Below are positions 1 through 5,429 of a stretch of 5,429 nucleotides of DNA, one piece after another. Each line of letters opens with the position of its first letter. Position 1 is the stretch's first letter. Position numbers and translations under genes: made by a program. Source of the DNA: GCA-2719315 sp964448645 (GTDB lineage: Bacteria; Bacteroidota; Bacteroidia; Flavobacteriales; Flavobacteriaceae); contig CAYUZY010000113.1 in assembly GCA_964448645.1 (NCBI GenBank), positions 1 to 5,429 of the forward strand, given 5' to 3'. The notes under the pieces are model-generated. The model made no database searches. It saw only the letters and a list, made by a program, of their open reading frames with translations, and was not told the DNA's origin.

Positions 1-532
1 CTTGACAAACAACAGTATTGTCAGGGTGAAGAATCTCAAATAATTCATTTTTTAATTCAGATATATATAATTTATTTCCTAGTTCTAATTTACTTATATC
101 AGCAGTTAAGAAGTCAGGCAGATTTTTTGGCAAAGCCTTTATTCTTAATTTTCTTTTATTTCTAGACAAGACTCCTCCGCTATTTAAAACTCCTGGCGCA
201 GCCCCTTCAACTTTTACAGGAATATCCATTGACACTTCTTTATCATCAAATATTTGATAAAAGTCAATATGAAGAATTTTATCATTAAGTGGATGAAATT
301 GAATATCCTGAAGAATTGCATTTATTTCAGTTTTTTCATCAATAATTAATTTTGCAGTATAAGCATTAGCTGTATAAACAAGTTTACTGAAATCAAGTTC
401 AAGTGCAGAAAAATTTAGAGGTTCATCACCTCCATATAACACACATGGAACTCTGCCAGCATTACGTAAAGCTTTACTTGAAGATTTGCCCACGCTTTCT
501 CTTTTAGATCCTTTTATTGTTATAGATTTCAT
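1..532 (-). CDS. rplY: 50S ribosomal protein L25/general stress protein Ctc, C-terminus cut by window edge
   Basis: This protein binds 5S rRNA in the large ribosomal subunit; the long Ctc form carries an extra C-terminal beta domain. Starting from ATG at 532-530, 177 complete codons are readable before the left edge, with no stop. The translation begins MKSITIKGSKRESVGK and continues with the family signature around residues 18-35 (SKALRNAGRVPCVLYGG). QFHP follows at 78-81, HIDFYQ at 88-93 and the TL5/Ctc C-domain region PGVLNSGGVL at 113-122. LHPDNTVVCQ is the last visible part, so only a short tail should be missing (the Bacteroidota form is usually about 200 residues). The start lies 11 nt after the prs stop, in an A-rich spacer without a clear Shine-Dalgarno, so the two genes are probably co-transcribed. 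This order matches the flavobacterial prs-rplY-pth cluster. Family assignment is firm. Confidence 0.95.
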   Translation of the reverse strand, partial: MKSITIKGSKRESVGKSSSKALRNAGRVPCVLYGGDEPLNFSALELDFSKLVYTANAYTAKLIIDEKTEINAILQDIQFHPLNDKILHIDFYQIFDDKEVSMDIPVKVEGAAPGVLNSGGVLSRNKRKLRIKALPKNLPDFLTADISKLELGNKLYISELKNELFEILHPDNTVVCQ

Positions 533-543
533 TGTTTTTTAAT

Positions 544-1475
544 TTACATTAAGAATTTAGAATGTATTGATTTATTTGAGTGAACCGATTCCATTACTTC
601 AGCAAATAGTTTTGAGCAACTAAGAATTTTAATTTTAGAATGACTCTTTTTAGAAGTAATTGAATCAGAAACTATTAATTCTTCTAATTTAGATTTTTCA
701 ATTTTTTCAAATGCATCTCCAGAAAGAATAGCATGAGTGCATATTGCTCTTACAGATTTAGCCCCTCTATCAATCATAAGATCAGCAGCCATAGTTAAAG
801 TACCAGCAGTATCAACCATATCATCAACTAATACTACATTTTTACCTTTTACCTCTCCAATAAGTTCCATATGAGAAATAATATTAGCTTTTTTTCTTTG
901 CTTATAACAAATTACAACATCAGACTTTAAAAATTTTGAATAAGCATAAGCTCTTTTTGAACCTCCCATATCAGGAGATGCAATTGTAAGATCATTTAGT
1001 TTTAAAGATAAAAGATATGGAAGAAAAATTGATGAAGCATATAAATGATCAACTGGCTTTTCAAAAAAACCTTGGATTTGATCTGCGTGAAGATCCATAG
1101 TTATAATTCTTGTGGCACCAGCAGTCTCAATTAATTTAGCTATTAATTTGGCTCCAATTGGAACTCGAGGTTTATCCTTCGATCTTGACGGGCCCAACCA
1201 AAATAAGGTATAACTGCTGTTATATGGCGAGCAGATGCTCTTTTAGCTGCATCCAACATCAATAACATTTCCATTAAGTTTTCAGAAGAAGGATTTGTAG
1301 ATCCAATTATAAATATTCTAGCACCTCTTATAGACTCTTCAAAAGAAGGTTGAAATTCTCCATCACTATAATGGGAAAAATTAACTTTTCCTATTTCTAC
1401 ACCATAGGACTTAGAAATCTTTTTTGATAAATCTATACTTTGAGAGCAAGAAAATATTTTAACAGACGGCTCCAA
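544..1475 (-). CDS. prs: Ribose-phosphate pyrophosphokinase (PRPP synthase), interrupted by a -1 nt frameshift
   Basis: Prs is a cytoplasmic enzyme that makes PRPP from ribose-5-phosphate and ATP for purine, pyrimidine, NAD, His and Trp synthesis. The N-terminal piece (1475 down to about 1180) reads VKIFSCSQS, then FSHYSDGEFQPSFEESIRGAR and IPYFGWARQDR, before running into an out-of-frame stop at 1143. The rest is in another frame down to TAA at 544-546. It has KDKPRVPIGAK, DLHADQIQGFFEKPVDH (about 128-144), the catalytic loop KQRKKAN (192-198) and the PRPP-binding loop VVLVDDMVDTAGT (214-226). One base added at the AA read at 1178-1179 restores RQDRKDKPRV and gives 310 residues, the usual family length. 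The likely start is TTG at 1475-1473: an in-frame stop sits at 1500-1502, no ATG lies between, and the predicted transcript start near 1489 excludes the ATT at 1499. Because this enzyme is normally essential, I favour a sequencing or assembly indel over a true pseudogene. Confidence 0.93.
1178..1179 (-). other. Frameshift site in prs (one base missing from an A run)
   Basis: On the coding strand the sequence is GATCGAAGGATAAACC, where the family needs GAT CGA AAG GAT AAA CCT (D R K D K P). The run shows two A where three are expected. Upstream of this point the frame matches Prs and downstream it turns to nonsense (INLEFQLEPN then stop), while the other frame matches Prs from KDKPRV onward. 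No X XXY YYZ slippery heptamer covers the site, so a programmed frameshift is unlikely. Confidence 0.88.
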
Positions 1476-1494
1476 TTTTTTTATATTTGGACTG

Positions 1495-1502
1495 CAAATT
1501 TA
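1495..1502 (-). promoter_or_regulatory. Bacteroidota -7 promoter element for prs-rplY
   Basis: The minus strand reads TAAATTTG, a perfect match to the Bacteroidota sigma-ABfr -7 consensus TAnnTTTG. It lies 19 nt before the TTG start of prs, so transcription would begin near 1488-1490 and leave a leader of only about 13-15 nt. No exact TTTG -33 element is seen at the usual spacing. That area is instead occupied by the inverted repeat at 1514-1531. Confidence 0.55.
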
Positions 1503-1513
1503 GAAATATTTTT

Positions 1514-1531
1514 AACCTTATCATTAAGGTT
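1514..1531. repeat. Inverted repeat in the prs/tRNA-Leu divergent region, possible operator
   Basis: AACCTTA and TAAGGTT are perfect 7-bp arms around a TCAT spacer. Beyond one T/T mismatch the symmetry continues for three more A-T pairs (1510-1512 with 1533-1535). The dyad lies just upstream of the prs -7 box, where the -33 contact would be, and about 30 bp upstream of the tRNA -7 box. It has no following T run on either strand that would make it a terminator. An operator role is inference from position alone. Confidence 0.35.
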
Positions 1532-1544
1532 TAAATTAAATGTG

Positions 1545-1560
1545 AAAAAAATATTTTTTT
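1545..1560. repeat. 16-bp perfect A/T palindrome (A7-TA-T7) upstream of the tRNA promoter
   Basis: Seven A, then TA, then seven T form a perfect palindrome whose last T is also the first base of the tRNA -7 element. Such phased A/T tracts can bend DNA or act like an UP element for strong stable-RNA promoters, which is inference here. In AT-rich DNA the palindrome could also be chance. Confidence 0.35.
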
Positions 1561-1567
1561 AATTTTG
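1560..1567 (+). promoter_or_regulatory. Bacteroidota -7 promoter element for tRNA-Leu
   Basis: TAATTTTG matches TAnnTTTG exactly and ends 8 nt before the first base of the mature tRNA. Transcription would thus start almost at the tRNA 5' end, leaving a leader of only a few bases for RNase P. The -33 element is not clear: TGTG at 1541-1544 is the nearest candidate and its spacing of 15 nt is short. Confidence 0.55.
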
Positions 1568-1575
1568 AATTCTTT

Positions 1576-1657
1576 GCCTCGGTGGCGGAATTGGTAGACG
1601 CGCTGGATTCAAAATCCAGTTCTTTCGAGAGTGTGGGTTCGATTCCCACCCGAGGTA
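1576..1657 (+). tRNA. tRNA-Leu, anticodon CAA
   Basis: The full cloverleaf can be drawn by hand. The acceptor is 1576-1582 with 1650-1656 and the discriminator A is at 1657. The D stem is GCG/CGC around a GAATTGGTAGA loop. The anticodon stem CTGGA/TCCAG (1603-1607 with 1615-1619) encloses TTCAAAA, giving anticodon CAA at 1610-1612, which decodes UUG. A 13-nt class II variable arm holds a TCT/AGA stem with a TTCG loop, as expected for Leu. The T stem GTGGG/CCCAC encloses TTCGATT. The 3' CCA is not encoded and must be added by tRNA nucleotidyltransferase. The first acceptor pair is G-U instead of G-C. The gene is divergent from prs and convergent with the DUF1643 gene, which ends 7 nt away. Confidence 0.97.
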
Positions 1658-1664
1658 CTTATGT

Positions 1665-2123
1665 TTAAATTATTAGTTTTTGATATTTAAGGTTTTTTTT
1701 TAAATATAAAGGATGTTTTGGGATTCCATTTTTAGATAATTCAATGTAATAGGGGTTTTTTATAATGGCTTTTAACCAATTTGGAGCCTTTTCATTATTT
1801 CCCCAGGCAAATACAGATAATTCAGCTTTTTCTTTCATTTTTTTTATGGATTCAATATTTTTTTTTTCACGATGAAATTTAATTGACCTTATATCTTTTG
1901 GATATGGACTTATATTACTGTATATATTTCCCACATATACCCCACCAAAACCCCATGATTTAGAATAGGATATGATTTTTCTTATTGTTGGATCATTTTT
2001 TTTTGAATTGGCAATAGAAGGATTTAACATTATAAATAAAACCTTAGGTAATTTGTTTTCCCAAATTCTAGATAAGCTATATCTGTTATGACCATCTAAT
2101 GAAAACTCAGCTTTGCTAATCAT
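1665..2123 (-). CDS. DUF1643 family protein
   Basis: This is a 152-residue soluble protein of a widespread family with no established biochemical role. It shows the family pattern along its whole length: R14, LSRIW at 17-21, the core VLFIMLNPS at 28-36 and NDPTIRK at 43-49. WGFGG follows at 57-61, then N66, AWGN at 106-109 and the closing GIPKHPLYL at 133-141. The length is typical and nothing appears truncated. The ATG at 2123-2121 lies only 1 nt after the stop of the upstream DUF2905 gene, so translation is probably coupled. The gene is the last of the right-hand operon and ends 7 nt from the 3' end of the convergent tRNA-Leu, so a minus-strand transcript that failed to stop would be antisense to the tRNA. 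The family is scattered and sometimes seen in accessory DNA, but base composition here matches the neighbours. Confidence 0.9.
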   Translation of the reverse strand: MISKAEFSLDGHNRYSLSRIWENKLPKVLFIMLNPSIANSKKNDPTIRKIISYSKSWGFGGVYVGNIYSNISPYPKDIRSIKFHREKKNIESIKKMKEKAELSVFAWGNNEKAPNWLKAIIKNPYYIELSKNGIPKHPLYLKKNLKYQKLII

Positions 2124-2124
2124 T

Positions 2125-2343
2125 TTATTTTTTAAATAAATAATAAAGAAAAGAAAATATAATACTTAAAATAATGGAAGTTCCTAAAGGAAAATAAAAA
2201 CTAAAATTATTTTTTTTATATGTAAAATCAAGAGGGTTATTGTAAATATTAGGATATTTATCAATTAAAATTAGAACTAATCCTAAAATTGATATAAATA
2301 TTCCAATACTTAAAATGGCTTTACCGATAACTTTTAAATTAAT
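2125..2343 (-). CDS. DUF2905 family small membrane protein, apparent ATT start
   Basis: This is a 72-residue inner-membrane protein of unknown function. Read from ATT at 2343-2341 it begins (M)NLKVIGKAILSIGIF. A first hydrophobic helix spans about residues 9-27, followed by a polar stretch with NNPLDFTYKKNNFSFYFPLG (about 35-54). A second helix follows at about 55-70, and the protein ends in KK. The GK near the N-terminus and the FTYxxxNFxFYFPLxTxIxLS pattern are characteristic of DUF2905, and the length is right. An in-frame TAG at 2347-2349 and the absence of any ATG, GTG or TTG before the conserved region leave ATT as the only suitable start. Either a rare ATT start is used or a base is wrong (ATG expected). 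It lies 23 nt after the DUF5916 gene and 1 nt before DUF1643. Confidence 0.8.
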   Translation of the reverse strand: MNLKVIGKAILSIGIFISILGLVLILIDKYPNIYNNPLDFTYKKNNFSFYFPLGTSIILSIIFSFLYYLFKK

Positions 2344-2366
2344 ATTCTAAAATAAAAAAAATTAAA

Positions 2367-4565
2367 TCACTTGCCTAAAATATCAAATTGGTAATTGTAT
2401 TTAATAGTTATTATTTGATTGTCAATTTTGTCAATAAAATCAGAATCTCTTATAGTATTTAAGACAAGAAAAAGACCAGTATTTGCATTTTTTATCCAGC
2501 CAAAACGAGTGTTTAAGGATGTAATGTTTGAGATGTTATTATGCTGAATTAAACTTTGAATAAAAATTCTTGGTGTAAAAGAGTAAGCTAAACGTAATCC
2601 TGATATAACTGCATTTATTGTGCCATTTTTTAACTTTAAATTATTATAGTTTAAAGAAAGAGATGAATTAAATTTATCACCTAATCGAAGATTTAGTTTA
2701 TTTATACTTGAAATTCGATTTCCTCCGAAGTATCCACCTATAAAAGTTGTTGTTTTATAGGAAATTTTTGCATTAGGATTTGTAATAATAACAAGTTGAA
2801 GTTCTTTGTTTTTATATTCTCCTTGTTCAATTTTTACTTGTGATATTTGAAAATCATTAAATACTCCTTCTGTTGTTAAGTTAATTCCAGTATGAACTTC
2901 AAAACCATTTTCCCAAACCCAATGATTATCAATATGCGTCCAACTTGTAGTAAGTTCTTTTTCAAAATTCCAAAAAGTTCTGTTTGCAATATGAGGTCTT
3001 ACTTCTAAAAGTTTTCCAGTATTTTTAGGTCTCCATTGTTTCCAAATTAAATATCCAAATTTTTTAAAACCATCGTTTCTACTTAAATAACCTACTTCCG
3101 GGTTAAAACCTTCACCAACTTCAGTATAACCAAGTATTAATCTCCATCCATTCCAATTATAAGTACCTTCTATTTTTATAGCATGGTCATTTGATTTAAT
3201 ATCTGGTGTATTGCTTTTAGATATAAATCCTGTTATTTGAGCTTTTTTTCCAAGACCCCATTTTCCATCCATAGCAAAAACTCTATTAAAGTCATCATTA
3301 TTTTTAATGCTTTTTTTGTTTATTATAATGCCTCCAATTGATGATCTTGTTTCAGAAAAGTCATGGTTTATTCTCGCAACTGTGAAACTGTTTTTATCAA
3401 TATTAGATGAAATAATTTCATCAGTATACATGTTTAAAAGGCCAATATTTGTTTGACCAATTTTGCCTGAAATTCTTGATCCACCTATTATAGGAATAAT
3501 TGAACCATTATTTGATAATCCTATTCTCCTACTAAAAAACAAATCAATTTCACCAGGACTTCCAACAGAGAATTGACCTGCATTTTCTAAAAAGAAAGAC
3601 CTTTTTTCAGGAAAAAAAAGATTAAATCGATCAATATTGATTTGTTGATCATCAACCTCAACTTGAGCAAAATCAGTGTTATATGTTAAATCAAGAGTTA
3701 AGCCTGGAGTTAAACTATATTTAACATCTAACCCTTTATCAAGATTTGCACTTTTTGTTTGATTAGCTTTATCATTAATTCTTTGAAGAAGCCCGTAAGG
3801 AATTATTTTAAGGTTTTTAGGATTTTTTATATTTATTCCAGTCATTTTTCCAGCAAGAGAAAGTCTTTTAATTTCAAATCCAAGAGGTAAAGGGGACCAA
3901 AATGCTGTTTCAGAATTTTTACTTATGTTTCTTTGAAAATTTATTCCCCAAATTTTATTTTTTCCAGGACTGAAACGAATTGAATTTAGAGGTATAGCAA
4001 ATTCTGCACTCCAGCCATAATCTCCTTTATCTGTTTTCACCTCCCATGATGCATCCCAATTAATGTTTGTTCCTCCAATTACTCCTCCTTGCTGTCTATT
4101 AGCATTAAAATTACCTTTACCTTCATTGTCAATTTGAGCATCATATTCCATACCATTGGAATTTGTTCCAAAAAGAAATCCGTTTTGTTGATCATTATAT
4201 GTATCTATAATAAATAAAAAACTGTCTTCATCATTTAAGTCAGAGTCTCTTCTTGAATCAGAAACAACAATTTTTTCAGGATTCTTATCAAAACATATAA
4301 CTCCTATAAAAAGCATTTTATCAGAGAAAGCAATTCTTATTTCAGTTTTTTCAGAGGCAAGTTCTCCAAACCTTGGTTTGATTTGAATTAAATTTTTTAT
4401 TGGATTTATTTCTGACCATAAAGGGTCAGATAAAATGTTTCCATCAATTTTTGGTTCAACTGAAAAATAAGATGCTTTTATCTGTTTATCATTTTTTTCG
4501 AAATTTTCTTGAGAAAAAGAAAAAAGTGAAAAAAAAATTAAAATAAAAAAGAGGTAAAATTTCAA
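2367..4565 (-). CDS. Secreted CBM9-like domain / DUF5916 protein, putative outer-membrane barrel
   Basis: This 732-residue exported protein is of a type abundant in Bacteroidota. Residues 1-18 (MKFYLFFILIFFSLFSFS) form a signal peptide with likely cleavage before Q19. About 33-240 match the CBM9/DOMON-like beta-sandwich: PKIDGNILSDPLW (38-50), the strand region EIRIAFSDKMLFIGV, DEDSFLFIIDTYND and WSAEFAIPLNSIRF. About 250-732 are DUF5916, with the hallmark FNLFFPEKRSFFLENAGQF (314-332) followed by LFFSRRIGL. The rest alternates polar and aromatic residues like a transmembrane beta-barrel and closes with YNYQF five residues from the end. Substrate and role are not established: carbohydrate binding is suggested by the fold only. 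The start is TTG at 4565, chosen because it gives a complete signal peptide, follows an AAAAAGG ribosome-binding match and has no ATG alternative before the in-frame stop at 4590-4592. The upstream TIM-barrel gene ends 17 nt away. Confidence 0.9.
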   Translation of the reverse strand: MKFYLFFILIFFSLFSFSQENFEKNDKQIKASYFSVEPKIDGNILSDPLWSEINPIKNLIQIKPRFGELASEKTEIRIAFSDKMLFIGVICFDKNPEKIVVSDSRRDSDLNDEDSFLFIIDTYNDQQNGFLFGTNSNGMEYDAQIDNEGKGNFNANRQQGGVIGGTNINWDASWEVKTDKGDYGWSAEFAIPLNSIRFSPGKNKIWGINFQRNISKNSETAFWSPLPLGFEIKRLSLAGKMTGINIKNPKNLKIIPYGLLQRINDKANQTKSANLDKGLDVKYSLTPGLTLDLTYNTDFAQVEVDDQQINIDRFNLFFPEKRSFFLENAGQFSVGSPGEIDLFFSRRIGLSNNGSIIPIIGGSRISGKIGQTNIGLLNMYTDEIISSNIDKNSFTVARINHDFSETRSSIGGIIINKKSIKNNDDFNRVFAMDGKWGLGKKAQITGFISKSNTPDIKSNDHAIKIEGTYNWNGWRLILGYTEVGEGFNPEVGYLSRNDGFKKFGYLIWKQWRPKNTGKLLEVRPHIANRTFWNFEKELTTSWTHIDNHWVWENGFEVHTGINLTTEGVFNDFQISQVKIEQGEYKNKELQLVIITNPNAKISYKTTTFIGGYFGGNRISSINKLNLRLGDKFNSSLSLNYNNLKLKNGTINAVISGLRLAYSFTPRIFIQSLIQHNNISNITSLNTRFGWIKNANTGLFLVLNTIRDSDFIDKIDNQIITIKYNYQFDILGK

Positions 4566-4571
4566 TATTTG

Positions 4572-4578
4572 CCTTTTT
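4572..4578 (-). promoter_or_regulatory. Shine-Dalgarno-like site for the DUF5916 gene
   Basis: The minus strand reads AAAAAGG, 6 nt before the TTG start at 4565. This supports the TTG as the real start. It is notable because most genes in this group, including prs and rplY here, show only A-rich leaders. Confidence 0.4.
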
Positions 4579-4582
4579 ACTT

Positions 4583-5429
4583 TTATGCTTTAGATTCTAA
4601 AACATTTTTACAATAATCGACACATTTTTTAACTTCCTTTATAATGTTTGAGTCTGAAGGAGTTTTATATTCATATTCCACGGTGGCAGGAAATTTATAT
4701 TTTTTATCTTTCATATGTAAAAGAACTTCTTTTATTGGAGTATCTCCAGTTCCCCATACTACATTATCCTTTCCATTTTTAGGGTTTTTTCTATCCTTTA
4801 CATGAATACTTTTAATATGTTCGTGTTTTTTATCTAAAAAATCAATAGTATCCGTATGGCCTGCAGCAGTATAATGCCCAATATCTATGTTTATTCTATT
4901 TTTTGGAGATTGTTTAAGAGCTTTATCCCACCAGGTTGGAGTTTGTTGTTCATGTCCATGGTACCCAACATAGATGTTATTTTTTTCAGCAAGTTTTCCT
5001 AATCTGAGAGAATGATCCTCTTTTGGAAGTTCAACAGTAACATGAGATGCTCCTAGAGCTTTACCAGATTTCATAGCAAAAGTAATTTCTTCATTTGTGT
5101 TTTTTGGCCCTAATATAAAATTGGGTTTATAAGCATAAATACTAACACCAGCTTTCTTGTAGAGTTTACCAAGTTTTTCAAATTTATTCAAGTCTGCATT
5201 TCTTCTCCATTTTTTAGCTTTTTCACTATTTTCTTTTAATTGATTGCGTAATTCTTTTAATTCTTTTCTGTCAATATTTGATTTATCTTTTTTGTAGATC
5301 AATCGATAGAATTTTTTCATGTTGACATTGTTTCCAGGTCTACCAGCATATATTTCAGCAGGATCGCCCATAAGTTCAATGGCATTAACTCCACAGGATA
5401 AAATATACTCTAAAATAGCTTCAGCACTT
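4583..5429 (-). CDS. Sugar phosphate isomerase/epimerase-like TIM-barrel protein, N-terminus beyond window edge
   Basis: The protein belongs to the xylose isomerase-like TIM-barrel family (AP endonuclease family 2 fold), with 281 complete codons visible. The frame stays open to the right edge: 19 residues (SAEAILEYILSCGVNAIEL) precede the internal Met of MGDPAEIYAGRP at 5371, so that Met is not the start. In visible numbering the four expected metal ligands are present: E133 in VTVELP, D182 in NIDIGHY, H209 in SIHVKDR, and E251 or E253 in VEYEY. The YVGYHGHEQ segment (153-161) would face the substrate. A charged helical insert (about residues 46-76) precedes KLGKLYKKAGV, as is common in the secreted or Bacteroidota subgroup. 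Reaction and substrate cannot be set from sequence; a sugar or sugar phosphate isomerase/epimerase is the family expectation. Its TAA is 17 nt from the DUF5916 start, suggesting co-transcription. Any signal peptide would lie outside the window. Confidence 0.88.
   Translation of the reverse strand, partial: SAEAILEYILSCGVNAIELMGDPAEIYAGRPGNNVNMKKFYRLIYKKDKSNIDRKELKELRNQLKENSEKAKKWRRNADLNKFEKLGKLYKKAGVSIYAYKPNFILGPKNTNEEITFAMKSGKALGASHVTVELPKEDHSLRLGKLAEKNNIYVGYHGHEQQTPTWWDKALKQSPKNRINIDIGHYTAAGHTDTIDFLDKKHEHIKSIHVKDRKNPKNGKDNVVWGTGDTPIKEVLLHMKDKKYKFPATVEYEYKTPSDSNIIKEVKKCVDYCKNVLESKA

Noticed and set aside
1165..1190. Programmed -1 ribosomal frameshift in prs
   Set aside because: The site reads T CGA AGG, which is not a slippery heptamer, and I see no strong hairpin directly downstream. 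Prs is not known to use recoding.
1143..1197. The two prs fragments as two separate overlapping genes
   Set aside because: Each fragment holds a complementary part of one Prs protein. The overlapping ends (INLEFQLEPN on one, GPSRS on the other) match nothing in the family and arise from reading past the missing base.
1664..1701. Intrinsic terminator for the tRNA made of TTAAAT/ATTTAA and nine T
   Set aside because: The stem is six A-T pairs with a 14-nt loop and two G between stem and T run, too weak to call; the T run alone might still act.
1576..2123. tRNA-Leu as an integration site with DUF1643 as cargo
   Set aside because: No integrase is present, no second copy of the tRNA 3' end was found in the window, and the downstream genes match the local base composition.
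2124..2366. Empty AT-rich intergenic region
   Set aside because: One minus-strand frame across it is open and encodes a recognisable DUF2905 protein, so it is not a non-coding gap.
5369..5371. ATG at 5371 as the start of the TIM-barrel gene
   Set aside because: The frame is open upstream to the window edge and encodes family-like sequence (GVNAIEL) leading straight into MGDPAE, so this Met is internal.

Overview
The window reads as ordinary chromosomal DNA from an AT-rich (roughly 30% GC by eye) member of the Bacteroidota, most likely a flavobacterium. The reasons are the protein types (a CBM9-like/DUF5916 outer-membrane protein, an L25/Ctc and a Prs of flavobacterial style), perfect matches to the Bacteroidota -7 promoter element TAnnTTTG, a tRNA gene without encoded CCA, and mostly weak or absent Shine-Dalgarno sequences. 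A small-genome marine lineage would fit, but that is inference.

Left part (1-1475, all on the minus strand): the start of the ribosomal protein L25/Ctc gene, cut by the left edge, lies 11 nt downstream of prs (PRPP synthase). The prs frame is broken by one missing base in the A run read at 1178-1179. Restoring that base gives an intact 310-residue enzyme. The prs-rplY pair is a known flavobacterial arrangement, often followed by pth, which would lie off the left edge.

Middle (1476-1664): a compact divergent control region separates prs (minus) from a tRNA-Leu(CAA) gene (plus). Each side has a good -7 box, with a small inverted repeat and a 16-bp A/T palindrome between them. The tRNA runs convergently into the end of the next minus-strand gene, 7 nt away.

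Right part (1665-5429, all minus strand, transcribed right to left): a tightly packed series of four genes that looks like one operon. The order is a xylose-isomerase-like TIM-barrel protein (open at the right edge), a secreted CBM9-like/DUF5916 protein with a putative outer-membrane barrel, a small DUF2905 membrane protein whose only suitable start is ATT, and a DUF1643 protein. The gaps are 17, 23 and 1 nt, and no internal promoter is evident. The first two may both deal with sugars. The last two have no assigned function, and I see no functional link to the first pair beyond co-transcription.

I find no mobile element, CRISPR array, phage gene or clearly new system. The points most worth checking are the prs frameshift, the ATT-start DUF2905 gene coupled to DUF1643, and the structure of the divergent prs/tRNA control region.
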